IMG/VR virus record: IMGVR_UViG_3300025767_000116
Location: 1 to 25,317 of that record
Strand: one strand, 5' to 3'
DNA length: 25,317 nt
From: a virus
In this document: positions 1 through 9,526 of the stretch, in pieces
How positions within the stretch are numbered: position 1 is the first letter of the stretch
Layout: every line of letters begins with the position of its first letter
The notes under the pieces: model-generated
What the model was told of the DNA's origin: nothing
The model's database searches: none
The model's input: the letters and a program-made list of their open reading frames with translations, nothing else
Position numbers and translations under genes: made by a program

Positions 1-119
1 TGCTTATGATTATCACCTAAATAAACATTATCTTGATCCTGCATTGATAACAATGTAGCTTCAAAATCTAATATCTGTTTTCTTTTTTCTTTTACAGATT
101 TCGTTAATTCTTTTGACAT
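1..119 (-). CDS. Partial CDS, N-terminal 39 residues of an unknown phage protein
   Basis: The reverse complement opens with ATG at 119-117 and stays open to the window edge, so the 3' part is missing. The 39 visible residues begin MSKELTKSVKEKRKQILDFE and are basic, then acidic, with no recognisable domain. The leader is A/T-rich (AATCAAATTAT before the ATG) and resembles the leaders of the genes starting at 16659 and 22434. The gene follows the 465-aa tail protein, so it is the next gene of the same late transcript. The stretch 'FEATLLSM' faintly recalls the start of small cupin-like proteins of marine phages, but that is only a guess. That an open gene starts here is fairly sure; its function is unknown. 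Confidence 0.6.
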   Translation of the reverse strand, partial: MSKELTKSVKEKRKQILDFEATLLSMQDQDNVYLGDNHK

Positions 120-129
120 ATAATTTGAT

Positions 130-1527
130 TTAATACGAAGATACTACAAAATTTGATCCAACACTCCATAATTCTTTAGCGCCACCAACATCTGTTATTG
201 CGTCAGTAGAAAAAGTAACAGTAGCGAAATACCCTTTAATACCAGACATTTCATTACCCCAAACTACTTCACCGTCTCTTGCTGGACTATTGTTTATTAG
301 ATTTGCAAAATATTTGTTTTCTTTTCTATCAAAGCCTAATCTATAAATAACACCACCATCATTGTATGTTTGACTATAACTTGGTACTTGAGCTGTTGTA
401 TCGTCGTAACTAACCCATCCGTTGTTTATATAATCATATCTTTGAGTATCTGAAACAAAACTTGTTACTTGCCAACCATTATCTCCTTCGTAGTTTACGG
501 TTTGAAAGTTTTTAGATATTCCAGAATTTTCATTAAAAACAAAAGTTATATTAGATGGAGCATATAATCCATAAAAAATACCTCTATTATTTCCACTTGG
601 ATTACTATAATGTTGGTAGATTGAACCGTTTTTAAAACTATAAAACTTATTTTTAAGACTAGTTGTAAATGTTGGTTTATAAGTAAAGAAACTACTCCAT
701 CCATTTACTAACTCATCAAAAGTTAATGTTGCATAAGTTGAAGCAGTATCAGGATTACCTTGCCAAGCAGGTGTTGTCTGTAAAGATAAAGTATAGTTTT
801 TGTTATGAATATCATAACCTCCAACCATACGTCCAGACTCTCCTATGTTACTCATATAGTCTCTAAAATAATCTAACATACCATAAGATGATATTTCAGT
901 TAAACCATCCATAGATAACCTTAAAACAGCATTCCTATCCTTGTCTGTAAAGTATTTTTGATAACCATAGACAGCGAAGCTTTCTGGGTTTCTACTAATA
1001 CCATAATTACCAGAATAAGGCACAATTTGACCTATGACTAATTGTGTAGAGGTTACAGCTGCATTTCCTTCAGCAGAGTATATAGCGTCTTTATCTATTA
1101 AAGCTCTACTTACTTTGTTTTCCTGGAATACTATTAAATTGGTATCTTCAGCATAAAGTTTTTGAATTGATCCATTAGCTGGATCAGTAGCTTTTGTTAT
1201 GCTTTCACCTACCGAGAATTGATTTGTGTTGTTTATACCAGTTCTTGAATTAAATATACCTGAGTATATTAAAGCATTTAATCTATGTTGCTGTTGAGAT
1301 TCGTCTTCGACTAAATAAGCTTTTACGCCTAAATCTACTTGTGTATTGTTATAACCACCTCTAATTCTTGATTCTTCAATAAACCAGTTATTATTTCCAG
1401 CTGTAGCAGTTCCAGGAAAAGTGTTTTGATACGGATAACCATTTGGCCAAACAACTTCGTTACTTGAATTACGAACCTGTTTTAACCAAAACGAATTAAA
1501 GTATGATACTTCTATTGATGCTGCCAT
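130..1527 (-). CDS. Tail/virion structural protein (465 aa), crAss-like/marine phage type
   Basis: The 465-aa protein starts MAASIEVSYFNSFWLKQVRN and is rich in Asn, Tyr, Ser and Thr, with few charged residues, as in beta-rich virion proteins. A central segment (about residues 165-225) contains PYSGNYGISRNPESFAVYGY and later YFTDKDRNAVLRLSMDGLTE. From memory, this resembles a conserved block in tail proteins of crAss-like and marine Bacteroidetes phages, sometimes annotated as tail or stabilization proteins. It lies just downstream of the 1188-aa tail protein, with 37 bases between them, so the two are probably co-expressed and assemble into the same tail structure. There is no signal peptide or membrane segment. 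A virion role is likely; the exact tail position is not resolvable from sequence. Confidence 0.7.
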   Translation of the reverse strand: MAASIEVSYFNSFWLKQVRNSSNEVVWPNGYPYQNTFPGTATAGNNNWFIEESRIRGGYNNTQVDLGVKAYLVEDESQQQHRLNALIYSGIFNSRTGINNTNQFSVGESITKATDPANGSIQKLYAEDTNLIVFQENKVSRALIDKDAIYSAEGNAAVTSTQLVIGQIVPYSGNYGISRNPESFAVYGYQKYFTDKDRNAVLRLSMDGLTEISSYGMLDYFRDYMSNIGESGRMVGGYDIHNKNYTLSLQTTPAWQGNPDTASTYATLTFDELVNGWSSFFTYKPTFTTSLKNKFYSFKNGSIYQHYSNPSGNNRGIFYGLYAPSNITFVFNENSGISKNFQTVNYEGDNGWQVTSFVSDTQRYDYINNGWVSYDDTTAQVPSYSQTYNDGGVIYRLGFDRKENKYFANLINNSPARDGEVVWGNEMSGIKGYFATVTFSTDAITDVGGAKELWSVGSNFVVSSY

Positions 1528-1564
1528 AATTTATAATCACTTATTTTTATAGATATTTAACATG

Positions 1565-4500
1565 TTAGCAACTGCATTCACTTGCCCCTGTTACGTCTTG
1601 AGTACCTCTTTTTTGAGGATCAGTATCGTAAACATCGTAACAGTTACCAAACACCCTTATATTTTCTCCTTTGTTTAAATTATCTAAAGATTTAACGTAT
1701 AGCTCTTGAGATGAACTAAAACAAGCTGGTTTTAATATGTAGTAGTTGTATACAGCAGGACAATTTCTTTCTCCTGTAACAGTAAATCCAACACCTCCGC
1801 CAACAGGGTTTGTAACAAGACCATCTATGGTGTAATAAAAACCATCTAATCCTAAAACTTGATCGCCATTGATTAAACCAGGTTGTTGCGTTGTAGTTTG
1901 AGTTGATCTAAATCCTGATTGTCCAGTTTCACATTTCTTTAAACCATAGTAAGTAGTAACACTAGTTACACCGTATTCTACAGAAACCCTATAATCTGAC
2001 AATGCTTTAACATTATTGAACGTATAAGAAACAGTTCCGCTAAATCCTGAAGATTTTGTTTGTGTATCTAAAATAACATCGTCCTCCATAAACCTATAAG
2101 TAGTTGTATAAAGTAAACTACTGTTTATCAATGTAACATTAGCAGTCATTGTGTTATTAGCTGGAACATCAATAACCCTAGTATCTTGCACTCCGTTTGT
2201 TGCTGGGCCTTGAAGCGTTTGATAGAATTTATTAAACTGTTCCCATTCTAATACCCATTCGCCCGCATGTGGAGTAGTTAAGTTGAAATACCTTGTTGTA
2301 ACTTGCAACAAACCAAAAGTAACTTTTAGCTCACATGGATCAGACGTTAATCCCCCAGCGTCCTCTAAATTAACTGTTATTTGGTAATTACCTTCTTGTT
2401 CAGCTGTTCCATTAGGGTTTGTTAAAACTCCAGAAACTTCATCTATAACAAATAAGTTATTATTTTCAACAACCTCTCCGTTGTAACTAACGTTTGATAT
2501 ACTCCACGTTAGACCTTGTGTTGAATCTACTAAAGAACCATTATTTCCTTGGAAAGTATAAATAGTCCAAGGATCATTTAAATCCACTCTATTTAATAAT
2601 TCTGTCACACAATTTGTAATTGTTGGAGCTACATTTTGAACTGAACCAGTAAACTGTAATTGCTCTGTTGTACCTCCAATTACATCTTGGCAATTAATTG
2701 TAAATGTAAAAGATCTATTGCCTAAGTCATAAGATGAATTTGAACCATAATAAAATAAACCATTTGTGGTTATATCAAATTGATAAGCTGAGTTAGGTGT
2801 TTTAGATAATGTAAATTCATTAGTTCTATTTACTCCGTTACCATCTATAACAGAAGCAAAACTAAAGTTTACCTGTGTTGTTATTGGAACATTGCTGCTA
2901 TCTTCTGTAAACGCTCCGCTAACTACTTTTGTGCCTGACGTCATTCCTTCGTTTTGATTATAACCACCATTTAAGTTAATAAAGTAAGGACCAACAAACC
3001 CAGAATTTATAGCTTGATTTAATTCCGATATTAGACCAGTTGTACTAGTTTCCCAATATATGTCTAATAAGGAAACAACAGGTGAAGTCTCATAAACACC
3101 TAATGTTATATTATACGTTTGATTTGGGAGTTGCTCAGGTCTTCCTATTGCAGTGCTTTTTCCAACCTCAAGCTGAGTACTTATTCGTCCTATTAATGGA
3201 TTTGTAATACTTTCATAAAACTCGTCATATTCTAAATCAGTTCCATTGCTTAAATTGTAGTTTGTATCAGCTAGTGTTGATATAGAAACAACAGTATCAG
3301 ATAGTATGCCAGGATAATATTGTCTATTTAAATTTGGCACATCTGCAATAGTAGGTGTAACTCTTCCAAAAAGTTGCACACTACTTCTGTACTGTCTTTG
3401 ATCAGGACCAACTTCAGATAAATCTCTAGGTACTTTATTTATATTGTCATTTATTAAAACTATGTTAGCTGTTTTATTTAATTCAATTCCACTTCTATTA
3501 GGATACCCGTTGAGTATACCGGGCAAGTAAACATTGTAGTAATCTTGTTCTTGCTGTCTAACAACCACTTTATATGAATACCATCCTAATGGGTTAGTTG
3601 TACTATATAAACCAGGATAACCTTCAATATCTAAATTAGAAGGTATAGGAGAATTAAATAAAACTCTTAGTGCATAACCAGGCCAATTTAGTATATCAGA
3701 TGGGTTTCCATTAAAATAAGGCAAATATATAGTTGATCCACCATACTGTACTCCTTCTTCATTTTCTCCCGTATCTTTTGAAGACAATATAACAGAGGAT
3801 TGTCTGCCAAATTTATCTGATAAAACAATTCCAACTTGATAGTTTCTATTTTGCTTTGTAGTGTGATTAGGGTATTCTACTTGACTGTTTTGTAGCTTTA
3901 AAGAATAACCAACACCGTAATCTATAGATTTAGGAGGCGACATTCTATCGTAAAAGTTACCATACATCACCCTGTTTCCTGATACCTCTTGAGCTAAAGC
4001 TCTAACTGGTACCATATCATAAACTCTAACACCTTGACTAGCTGGTAGTGTTTTATATGGTTTTGTAGATATGTAAGTAAAATTGTAAACCTTTTTGTTT
4101 ACATTAGATTTCATTTTGTTAACCACAGAGTTTACAGGAATAGACTCAACAACCTTTATGTTAACTGTGTCTGACTCTCTGTATATTATCTCTAATTCAC
4201 TTATGTGTAGATCAGTTTCAGGGTTTTCAGTTTCAAAAGGTATGTTTAAACCTATCTGTGTTACGTTGTTTTCTACAAATTGAACTATAGTGCTTCTGTA
4301 AGCTTCATCTTGATCTCCATCTAAAAAATAACCTTGTTGTTTAGGTATGAAGCATGTTTGGGTAAAAGGAGCCATTAAAGAGTATTCTCCATCATCAAAC
4401 TTATATCTATAACTAAATCTAACAAATTTATCTTGTAAAAAGTTAGGATCACCAGCCCAGTTAGCGTTATAATCAGGGTTTGGCGTTGTTCCGTCAGGCA

Positions 4501-5131
4501 TAAACTCTTGAGCAGGATTTATCATTGTCGATTCTAATGGTAATCCCTGAGCTATATTAACTAATTTTATAGCTTCAAGAGGCGCTGGTTTTGCTACAGA
4601 AATAGTGTCTTCACTAGAATAATAAGTAGGACTTGAGCTACCGCTTGGGTTAGCTGAATCAACATTTATTTTCCTTGGTTGGTTTCTATTATCAGTAAAA
4701 AATAAAAGATTTTCAAGTATGTTTACCCCAATGATGGGGTTGTTTTTAGCAAAGTTTAAAAATCTACCTTGAACTAGTTTAGTGTATATTTTTGTAGACG
4801 TGTTGTATCTTGATATAATACAATTTGCGTTTGATGGTGCGAAATTAGATATACCACTAACAGAAGTATCTATGTAATCTGTTAAAAACAAATATATATT
4901 ATTATTAGCATTATCTGCTAAAAAACCTATAACATCTATATTAGGTATATTTAATACAGTAGAAGATATAACAGAGTTACCCAATACGTTTTCTAAAGCA
5001 CCTACGTCTGAACCTTCAGATCTACTTATTGAAACATTTTGAGCATTTCTATATTCTCCAGTTGGAACAAGCCTGTCATCCAGGTCTTTGTTCATCTTGG
5101 CTTTTATAAAAGTATTTTTAATTTCAGCCAT
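1565..5131 (-). CDS. Large tail protein (1188 aa) with propeller-like N-terminus and cadherin-like repeats
   Basis: This is the longest gene of the window. The N-terminus (FIKAKMNKDLDDRLVPTGEY, then NAQNVSISRSEGSDVGALEN) is a block I associate with large tail or 'stabilization' proteins of crAss-like and marine phages. Residues about 60-180 hold short beta repeats such as IGFLADNANNNIYLFLTDYI and LLFFTDNRNQPRKINV, which suggest a propeller-like fold. Residues about 740-835 and 845-935 look like two tandem cadherin-like beta-sandwiches; the second has FVIDEVSGVLTNPNG followed by YQITVNLEDAGG. The C-terminal 70 residues carry several cysteines and end ECSC. It starts only 4 bases after the connector-type gene stops. 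A short-tail component, possibly a tail nozzle or adhesin, is my inference. The virion assignment is firm; the detailed role is not. Confidence 0.75.
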   Translation of the reverse strand: MAEIKNTFIKAKMNKDLDDRLVPTGEYRNAQNVSISRSEGSDVGALENVLGNSVISSTVLNIPNIDVIGFLADNANNNIYLFLTDYIDTSVSGISNFAPSNANCIISRYNTSTKIYTKLVQGRFLNFAKNNPIIGVNILENLLFFTDNRNQPRKINVDSANPSGSSSPTYYSSEDTISVAKPAPLEAIKLVNIAQGLPLESTMINPAQEFMPDGTTPNPDYNANWAGDPNFLQDKFVRFSYRYKFDDGEYSLMAPFTQTCFIPKQQGYFLDGDQDEAYRSTIVQFVENNVTQIGLNIPFETENPETDLHISELEIIYRESDTVNIKVVESIPVNSVVNKMKSNVNKKVYNFTYISTKPYKTLPASQGVRVYDMVPVRALAQEVSGNRVMYGNFYDRMSPPKSIDYGVGYSLKLQNSQVEYPNHTTKQNRNYQVGIVLSDKFGRQSSVILSSKDTGENEEGVQYGGSTIYLPYFNGNPSDILNWPGYALRVLFNSPIPSNLDIEGYPGLYSTTNPLGWYSYKVVVRQQEQDYYNVYLPGILNGYPNRSGIELNKTANIVLINDNINKVPRDLSEVGPDQRQYRSSVQLFGRVTPTIADVPNLNRQYYPGILSDTVVSISTLADTNYNLSNGTDLEYDEFYESITNPLIGRISTQLEVGKSTAIGRPEQLPNQTYNITLGVYETSPVVSLLDIYWETSTTGLISELNQAINSGFVGPYFINLNGGYNQNEGMTSGTKVVSGAFTEDSSNVPITTQVNFSFASVIDGNGVNRTNEFTLSKTPNSAYQFDITTNGLFYYGSNSSYDLGNRSFTFTINCQDVIGGTTEQLQFTGSVQNVAPTITNCVTELLNRVDLNDPWTIYTFQGNNGSLVDSTQGLTWSISNVSYNGEVVENNNLFVIDEVSGVLTNPNGTAEQEGNYQITVNLEDAGGLTSDPCELKVTFGLLQVTTRYFNLTTPHAGEWVLEWEQFNKFYQTLQGPATNGVQDTRVIDVPANNTMTANVTLINSSLLYTTTYRFMEDDVILDTQTKSSGFSGTVSYTFNNVKALSDYRVSVEYGVTSVTTYYGLKKCETGQSGFRSTQTTTQQPGLINGDQVLGLDGFYYTIDGLVTNPVGGGVGFTVTGERNCPAVYNYYILKPACFSSSQELYVKSLDNLNKGENIRVFGNCYDVYDTDPQKRGTQDVTGASECSC

Positions 5132-5135
5132 TTAA

Positions 5136-6359
5136 TTAGTGTTTAAGCCATTTAGATTTACCTCGCATTACTTGTACTATCTCGCTAAGCTTTATATTTG
5201 ATAATCTTATTTTAGCATTTCTCAATGCTGCAGATCTATCTCTTTTAAATCTTTGTACTACATACTCAGGTTGATTTGCTCTTGTAGCAAGTATGCTATA
5301 CACTATATGCAGGTACATAGCTTCTTCAGCCATCTTAGGAACTTTTGTATCCATATCGTAAGCTAAGCCATCAGATATATATTCTAGTATAATAAGCTTG
5401 TTAACTAAATCGCTTGAAAAAGATATTTTACCTTCTCTTTCATTTACAGTAAAAGTACCATTAACATTAGCATTTTGTGGATCTAAACCATATGCTCTAC
5501 CATAAAAGTTACCGTTATCAAACCATTGACCATCAACATCTAAACCGCTATTGTAGTTATCTAATGAAGCTATATTGTTTATCAATGTAGTATTTGCTAC
5601 CTCCCATCTTTCCTCTGTTTGAGAAGATCCTTGTAAGTTTTCTTCGTAGTTATCTTGAACGGGAACACCGTCTTGATCTTGCAAAGGAGTAGTATATGGG
5701 TTGCTAGTTAGTTGTGTTGGGAATATTTGATGTTTAACACCCAGTCTATCTACCCAGGACATTTTAACATAGTTAACATAGTCTTGTGGCATAACAACAC
5801 TTAAGCTTGGTGGTATAGATAACTCTTGTGATTTAATACTTTTTAACGTATCATAACTAAACTCTTGTAATCCTCTTTTAGCGTGGAATATAACATCTGT
5901 TCTTTTAACGTCAGATATTAATTTACCAGCGCCAACGTAAGCTACTAAAAAGTTATTTATAATATCGTTTAATGTTACATACGTGTATCCACCATAATTG
6001 TTTTCAACAACATCGCCAAAAGCGTTTTCGTTACCATAGTTTCCACCGCTGTTACTTTTAAGTTGTATTATTAAATAACTGTTAGCAGAAAGTGCGGTAG
6101 CTAATGTAATAACATTGTCTACAACAGTATATGGCAAAGTGTACTCGCCAAAAGTTCCTGGCAAGCCTGTGGTGCTTGTATATAACACAAAGTTATTTAA
6201 ACCATAATCTGAAGTATTAGGGCTATAAGCGCCAAAAACTAAATCTGTATTAAAAGTAGCAGTAAAAGATGTTTGGCTACTGGTTGTTGTAAAACTTTGA
6301 GATCCAGCATAATACTGGCTATTAGTTTCGGTTATTAAACCGTTATTTGGTTTTGCCAT
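5136..6359 (-). CDS. Head-tail connector / ring-type protein (407 aa)
   Basis: The 407-aa protein has a Ser/Thr/Asn-rich beta N-terminus (residues 1-110) and a conserved middle: FHAKRGLQEFSYDTLKSIKS followed by a stretch ending MPQDYVNYVKMSWVDRLGV. I recognise this pattern (a helix with 'LQEFSYDTLK' followed by 'PxDYVxYVxxSW') from structural proteins in the connector region of crAss-like and marine Bacteroidetes phages. The C-terminus is helical and basic (VVQRFKRDRSAALRNAKIRL). It sits between a second connector-type protein and the large tail proteins, which suits a ring or tail-tube adaptor below the portal. It has no membrane segment. Which ring it forms cannot be decided here. A tail tubular protein comparable to T7 gp11/gp12 is an alternative name for the same position. 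Confidence 0.7.
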   Translation of the reverse strand: MAKPNNGLITETNSQYYAGSQSFTTTSSQTSFTATFNTDLVFGAYSPNTSDYGLNNFVLYTSTTGLPGTFGEYTLPYTVVDNVITLATALSANSYLIIQLKSNSGGNYGNENAFGDVVENNYGGYTYVTLNDIINNFLVAYVGAGKLISDVKRTDVIFHAKRGLQEFSYDTLKSIKSQELSIPPSLSVVMPQDYVNYVKMSWVDRLGVKHQIFPTQLTSNPYTTPLQDQDGVPVQDNYEENLQGSSQTEERWEVANTTLINNIASLDNYNSGLDVDGQWFDNGNFYGRAYGLDPQNANVNGTFTVNEREGKISFSSDLVNKLIILEYISDGLAYDMDTKVPKMAEEAMYLHIVYSILATRANQPEYVVQRFKRDRSAALRNAKIRLSNIKLSEIVQVMRGKSKWLKH

Positions 6360-6365
6360 AATCTA

Positions 6366-7097
6366 TTAGCTTTTTTTATTTACTTCTTCTGCTTGCGCCT
6401 GTTGTGCTGCAACTTGAATTATTTGTGGGTCTTTAATAACAATACCCATATATAACAATACATTTGTTATTACATTGGTTTGTTCCGTAGCGTCTAATTC
6501 AAATTGAGTAGATGTTGATGGGTTATATATATAAGGACCAGATGTCCAAGTACCTCCACCTAATTGTTGGTAACCCCAAACAACATTAGCTGGTTTTCTT
6601 ATGTAAGAAACCGTTATATCAGAAGCTGTAGTTATAGTTTTTGGATATACATATATACGCGGAGGGTTTGTAGTAGTACCATCTTCATAGACGTATATAG
6701 GGTGAGTTGTAGTTGGTTTTGTTAAAGGTGAAAGATTAATATTAAGTAATTCATTTCTTTGAACTCTTTGCAACTCTACTTCATCTTTATATATAACAGT
6801 ACCAATTCTATGTGTATTACTTGGTGGTAAAAAATACCCAGATACATTATAAGTAGAATTACCTATAGTTTTAAATATGGATATATTATTATCAATGTTT
6901 TTTTGTCTGTCAGCGTATTCACTGTCAGCTTGCGGCACGCGTAGTTGTTGATTAAGATCTTCAAAGTACTTTTCAAATATTTCTAATTGAACTTGCGTAC
7001 CTATCTTATTAAACTCATCAGGTGTTACATAACCCCTTTGTTCTTTATTGAGTATTAACAGAACTGTTTTGTAAACTGTATCTACGTTTATTGCCAT
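6366..7097 (-). CDS. Head-tail connector / ring-type protein (243 aa)
   Basis: The protein begins MAINVDTVYKTVLLILNKEQ and continues RGYVTPDEFNKIGTQVQLEI, a helical start that I know from connector-region proteins of marine and crAss-like phages (the 'LNKEQRGYxTPxEFN' pattern). The middle is beta-rich with many Pro and Thr (YPKTITTASDITVSYIRKP). The C-terminus is helical (VITNVLLYMGIVIKDPQIIQ), ending in an Ala/Gln-rich stretch. It precedes the 407-aa connector-type gene by only 6 bases, so the pair is surely co-translated. A ring or adaptor under the portal is the likely role. The leader contains a strong GC hairpin at 7119-7138. Confidence 0.68.
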   Translation of the reverse strand: MAINVDTVYKTVLLILNKEQRGYVTPDEFNKIGTQVQLEIFEKYFEDLNQQLRVPQADSEYADRQKNIDNNISIFKTIGNSTYNVSGYFLPPSNTHRIGTVIYKDEVELQRVQRNELLNINLSPLTKPTTTHPIYVYEDGTTTNPPRIYVYPKTITTASDITVSYIRKPANVVWGYQQLGGGTWTSGPYIYNPSTSTQFELDATEQTNVITNVLLYMGIVIKDPQIIQVAAQQAQAEEVNKKS

Positions 7098-7118
7098 TTT
7101 ATTTTTTATTATAATATA

Positions 7119-7138
7119 GGGGTGAAATTAATCACCCC
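7119..7138 (-). other. Intergenic GC-rich hairpin
   Basis: A perfect 7-bp inverted repeat (GGGGTGA / TCACCCC) with a 6-base A/T loop lies in the 59-base gap between the 277-aa and 243-aa genes. Further A/T pairing outside the stem is possible with one bulge. On the transcribed strand the stem is followed by TATATTATAATAAAAA, not a clean U-run, so it is a poor intrinsic terminator. It may act as a weak terminator, an mRNA end stabiliser or a processing site. Confidence 0.5.
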
Positions 7139-7156
7139 ATATATTAATATTACGTA

Positions 7157-7990
7157 CTATTTAAATTTTTTCTCTATAGACTTAAATATTTCTACACCTT
7201 CATCAGTCTTAAAGAAAGCAGCCATAGCTGAGTATGGATTTTCATCAAAAGGAACAGTCATTAGTTTAGCGTTGTTTGTACCCCACATAAACGTTCTTTG
7301 ATCCTGTGATAGTTTTATAATACCAGCTTCAGAAGCTTTAATCGCAAAATTCCTTAATTGTACATTTTCATCATTAGCTAAATCCATGAACAATACTGGG
7401 TTTCTTTTTGCAAATAACAACAAGTCTCTTCTAATTTCTTTAGAACTCATAGCAGAAACAGCAGATCCAATTTCAACTCTTAAAATAGCTTCAGCTTGAT
7501 CAACATCTATTTCTCTTGCAGCTACTAAAGCATCGATTTGAATATCTAAGTCTTCTAATTCGTTGTTAGCCGTTACAACAGCATCAAATTCAGCATACTT
7601 AATATTTAAACCAGGGTGATAAAGAGACAGTAGTTTTTGTAAGTTTTGTTTTTCTTTTGGTACGAATAAAGTACCATTTTTAAACATAATATGCCCTAAT
7701 GTTGCTTCGCCTTTTTGTTCGTCTACAAAAGGAGAGTTTTGATTAGTTGCATATCTAATTTCTTTTTGTTCACCATTTTCTTTGTTAAACCATAATAACG
7801 GGTATCTAGACGTGTGTCTTGAAGATAAAGTAAAAGTTAAAGGACTATGTGATCCAGTTAAATAATACGTTCTATCTTTTATTTCCCACTCAGGTTTAGC
7901 AGGTGCTTTTGGTGTTTCTTTTTTAGGTTGTTCAACAACCATAGTTTCTTCAAATACTTCTTCTGTAGAAGCGGTAGCTTTTTTAGCCAT
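7157..7990 (-). CDS. Putative head/virion protein downstream of the capsid gene (277 aa)
   Basis: The 277-aa soluble protein has a disordered N-terminus (residues 1-35, rich in Lys, Glu, Pro and Thr), then a beta segment (KDRTYYLTGSHSPLTFTLSS), then a helical body. Around residues 100-130 it has GTLFVPKEKQNLQKLLSLYH. It follows the major capsid gene, separated by a terminator-like hairpin, and precedes the connector genes, a position typical of a head-completion or head-auxiliary protein. I recall similar proteins at this position in marine Bacteroidetes phages but know no assigned function. No catalytic motif is visible. The structural role rests on synteny. Confidence 0.55.
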   Translation of the reverse strand: MAKKATASTEEVFEETMVVEQPKKETPKAPAKPEWEIKDRTYYLTGSHSPLTFTLSSRHTSRYPLLWFNKENGEQKEIRYATNQNSPFVDEQKGEATLGHIMFKNGTLFVPKEKQNLQKLLSLYHPGLNIKYAEFDAVVTANNELEDLDIQIDALVAAREIDVDQAEAILRVEIGSAVSAMSSKEIRRDLLLFAKRNPVLFMDLANDENVQLRNFAIKASEAGIIKLSQDQRTFMWGTNNAKLMTVPFDENPYSAMAAFFKTDEGVEIFKSIEKKFK

Positions 7991-8020
7991 AATATAATAA
8001 GATTAAATAATTAATAAGAG

Positions 8021-8054
8021 TAAAAATTACCCCCGTCAGTACAACGAGGGTAAT
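8021..8054 (-). terminator. Intrinsic terminator after the major capsid gene
   Basis: An inverted repeat pairs positions 26-35 of the 8000s with 45-54 (TTACCC...GGGTAA at the base, one C/A mismatch, about 9-base loop). On the minus strand it is followed directly by TTTTT, so it has the hairpin plus U-tract of a Rho-independent terminator. It begins 16 bases after the capsid stop codon. Partial termination here would leave more capsid mRNA than mRNA for downstream head and tail genes, which fits their copy numbers. Confidence 0.7.
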
Positions 8055-8069
8055 AATTACAAGTTGTTG

Positions 8070-9515
8070 TTATGCAGATGCAGTAAACAATACGAAGTTG
8101 TTAGCTGCTTGAACTACTAAACATCTTTCAGACAAGAAGTGTACTTCCATAGCATCAAGATCAGAAGTGTAAGCTCCACCTACAGAACCAGTGATCCAAG
8201 ATTTCATTCTTCTGTCGTCAGCTTGAGAAGCTCTATAACGCACGTGTAAGAATGGTCTTCTGATGTTTGTTCCTAAGATTTGATCGTATACTGTAGAAGT
8301 TCCAGCAGGTACTAATACACCATCGATACCAGATCCTACTTGTCCAGCTCCGTTAGAAGCACCACGAGTAGAAGCATCGTTTAAGTATTTCCAGTCAGTC
8401 TTATAGAAATCGTAAGAACCTCTTCTGAATCCAGTGAAACCTAAGTTTAACGCCATTTCAGCAGAGTTTTCAAACAATCCATAAGCAGTACCTCCGTTAG
8501 CTCCAGCAGATAAGCCAGCAAGCATATCGTCAAAATCTAAAGAAGTTTGTCTGTTTAAGAATAACATGTTTTCTTCAATTGCTCCTTGAGTGTCTAAGTT
8601 TTTCAAGATGCTATCAAAGTCAGCTAATCCAGAAGCTGCAGTAAAGTTGTTTAATACGTTACCTCTTGATTGTACAGCTGCGAATAAACCTTCAGTACCT
8701 TTGATACCTTCAACAGTATCTAGTGTAGAAGCTCCAGAAACTAATTCTCCTTCAACTACAGACATTTCTAAGTAATCTTCAAAACGTAAACGAGTTTCAG
8801 ATTCAGCTTTTAAATACCATAAGAATCCAGAAGCACCATCTTCAGTAGCAACTTCAACCCATCCAATTTGAGCAGTATCAGATCCAGAGATAGCATATTT
8901 CTCTTTGATAATGATTGGAGAGTTAGAGTACTGAGTGAAAGAAGGTGTTACAGACTTAATATCAGCATCTGTAGTCCCTTTTTTGTATTCAGAACCATAA
9001 ACGAAGATTTTAAGTGCTCCAGCAGTTCCAGATAAAGCAGCCATATCAGCAGCAGTGTAAGGTTTTACTGTAATAGTAGCCAATGTAGGAGAAGTGTTAA
9101 CACTGTCTGTTACAAAAACTTTTAAGTCTTGTCCAGTTGCTGGATCAATAACTACTAATGTTTGGTTTTTAGAAATAACGTTTTGTACAAAGTTTGGTCC
9201 AGCTGTTGCATTCAAAGCGAATGTTAAAGTTGTATCAGTTGCTTTTGTAACGCTATCGTAAGCGATATGTAATCTGTTTTGCTCAGACCATACGATTTGA
9301 TCAGAAGACATTGGCATTTCAGCTCCTACCATTCTTAAGAAACCAGATAAAGTTCTATTTCCATAGCGCTCTACTTCTGCCTCATAAATCTCAGGTAAAT
9401 ACTGTTGTGCGAAATCATTTCCAGATCCGTCTGTAAAGTTTAAATAATTGCTCTCAAGAAGTTGTTGCTTCTGAGATGGTTTAATTGACCCATATACGGG
9501 TGCGACTACTGCCAT
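8070..9515 (-). CDS. Major capsid protein (481 aa), HK97-fold inferred
   Basis: The protein is 481 aa with the location and size expected of a major capsid protein: portal, scaffold-like gene, this gene, then head and connector genes. The N-terminal arm (MAVVAPVYGSIKPSQKQQLL) is followed by ERYGNRTLSGFLRMVGAEMP. Near the C-terminus (about residues 400-440) are DGVLVPAGTSTVYDQILGTN and RRPFLHVRYRASQADDRRMK, which resemble the C-terminal part of capsid proteins of crAss-like and marine Bacteroidetes phages. Codons look more uniform and G+C slightly higher (about 42% in a sampled line) than in neighbours, as expected for a very highly expressed gene. An intrinsic terminator follows. The HK97 fold is family knowledge, not seen directly. 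Confidence 0.85.
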   Translation of the reverse strand: MAVVAPVYGSIKPSQKQQLLESNYLNFTDGSGNDFAQQYLPEIYEAEVERYGNRTLSGFLRMVGAEMPMSSDQIVWSEQNRLHIAYDSVTKATDTTLTFALNATAGPNFVQNVISKNQTLVVIDPATGQDLKVFVTDSVNTSPTLATITVKPYTAADMAALSGTAGALKIFVYGSEYKKGTTDADIKSVTPSFTQYSNSPIIIKEKYAISGSDTAQIGWVEVATEDGASGFLWYLKAESETRLRFEDYLEMSVVEGELVSGASTLDTVEGIKGTEGLFAAVQSRGNVLNNFTAASGLADFDSILKNLDTQGAIEENMLFLNRQTSLDFDDMLAGLSAGANGGTAYGLFENSAEMALNLGFTGFRRGSYDFYKTDWKYLNDASTRGASNGAGQVGSGIDGVLVPAGTSTVYDQILGTNIRRPFLHVRYRASQADDRRMKSWITGSVGGAYTSDLDAMEVHFLSERCLVVQAANNFVLFTASA

Positions 9516-9526
9516 AATAAATTTTT

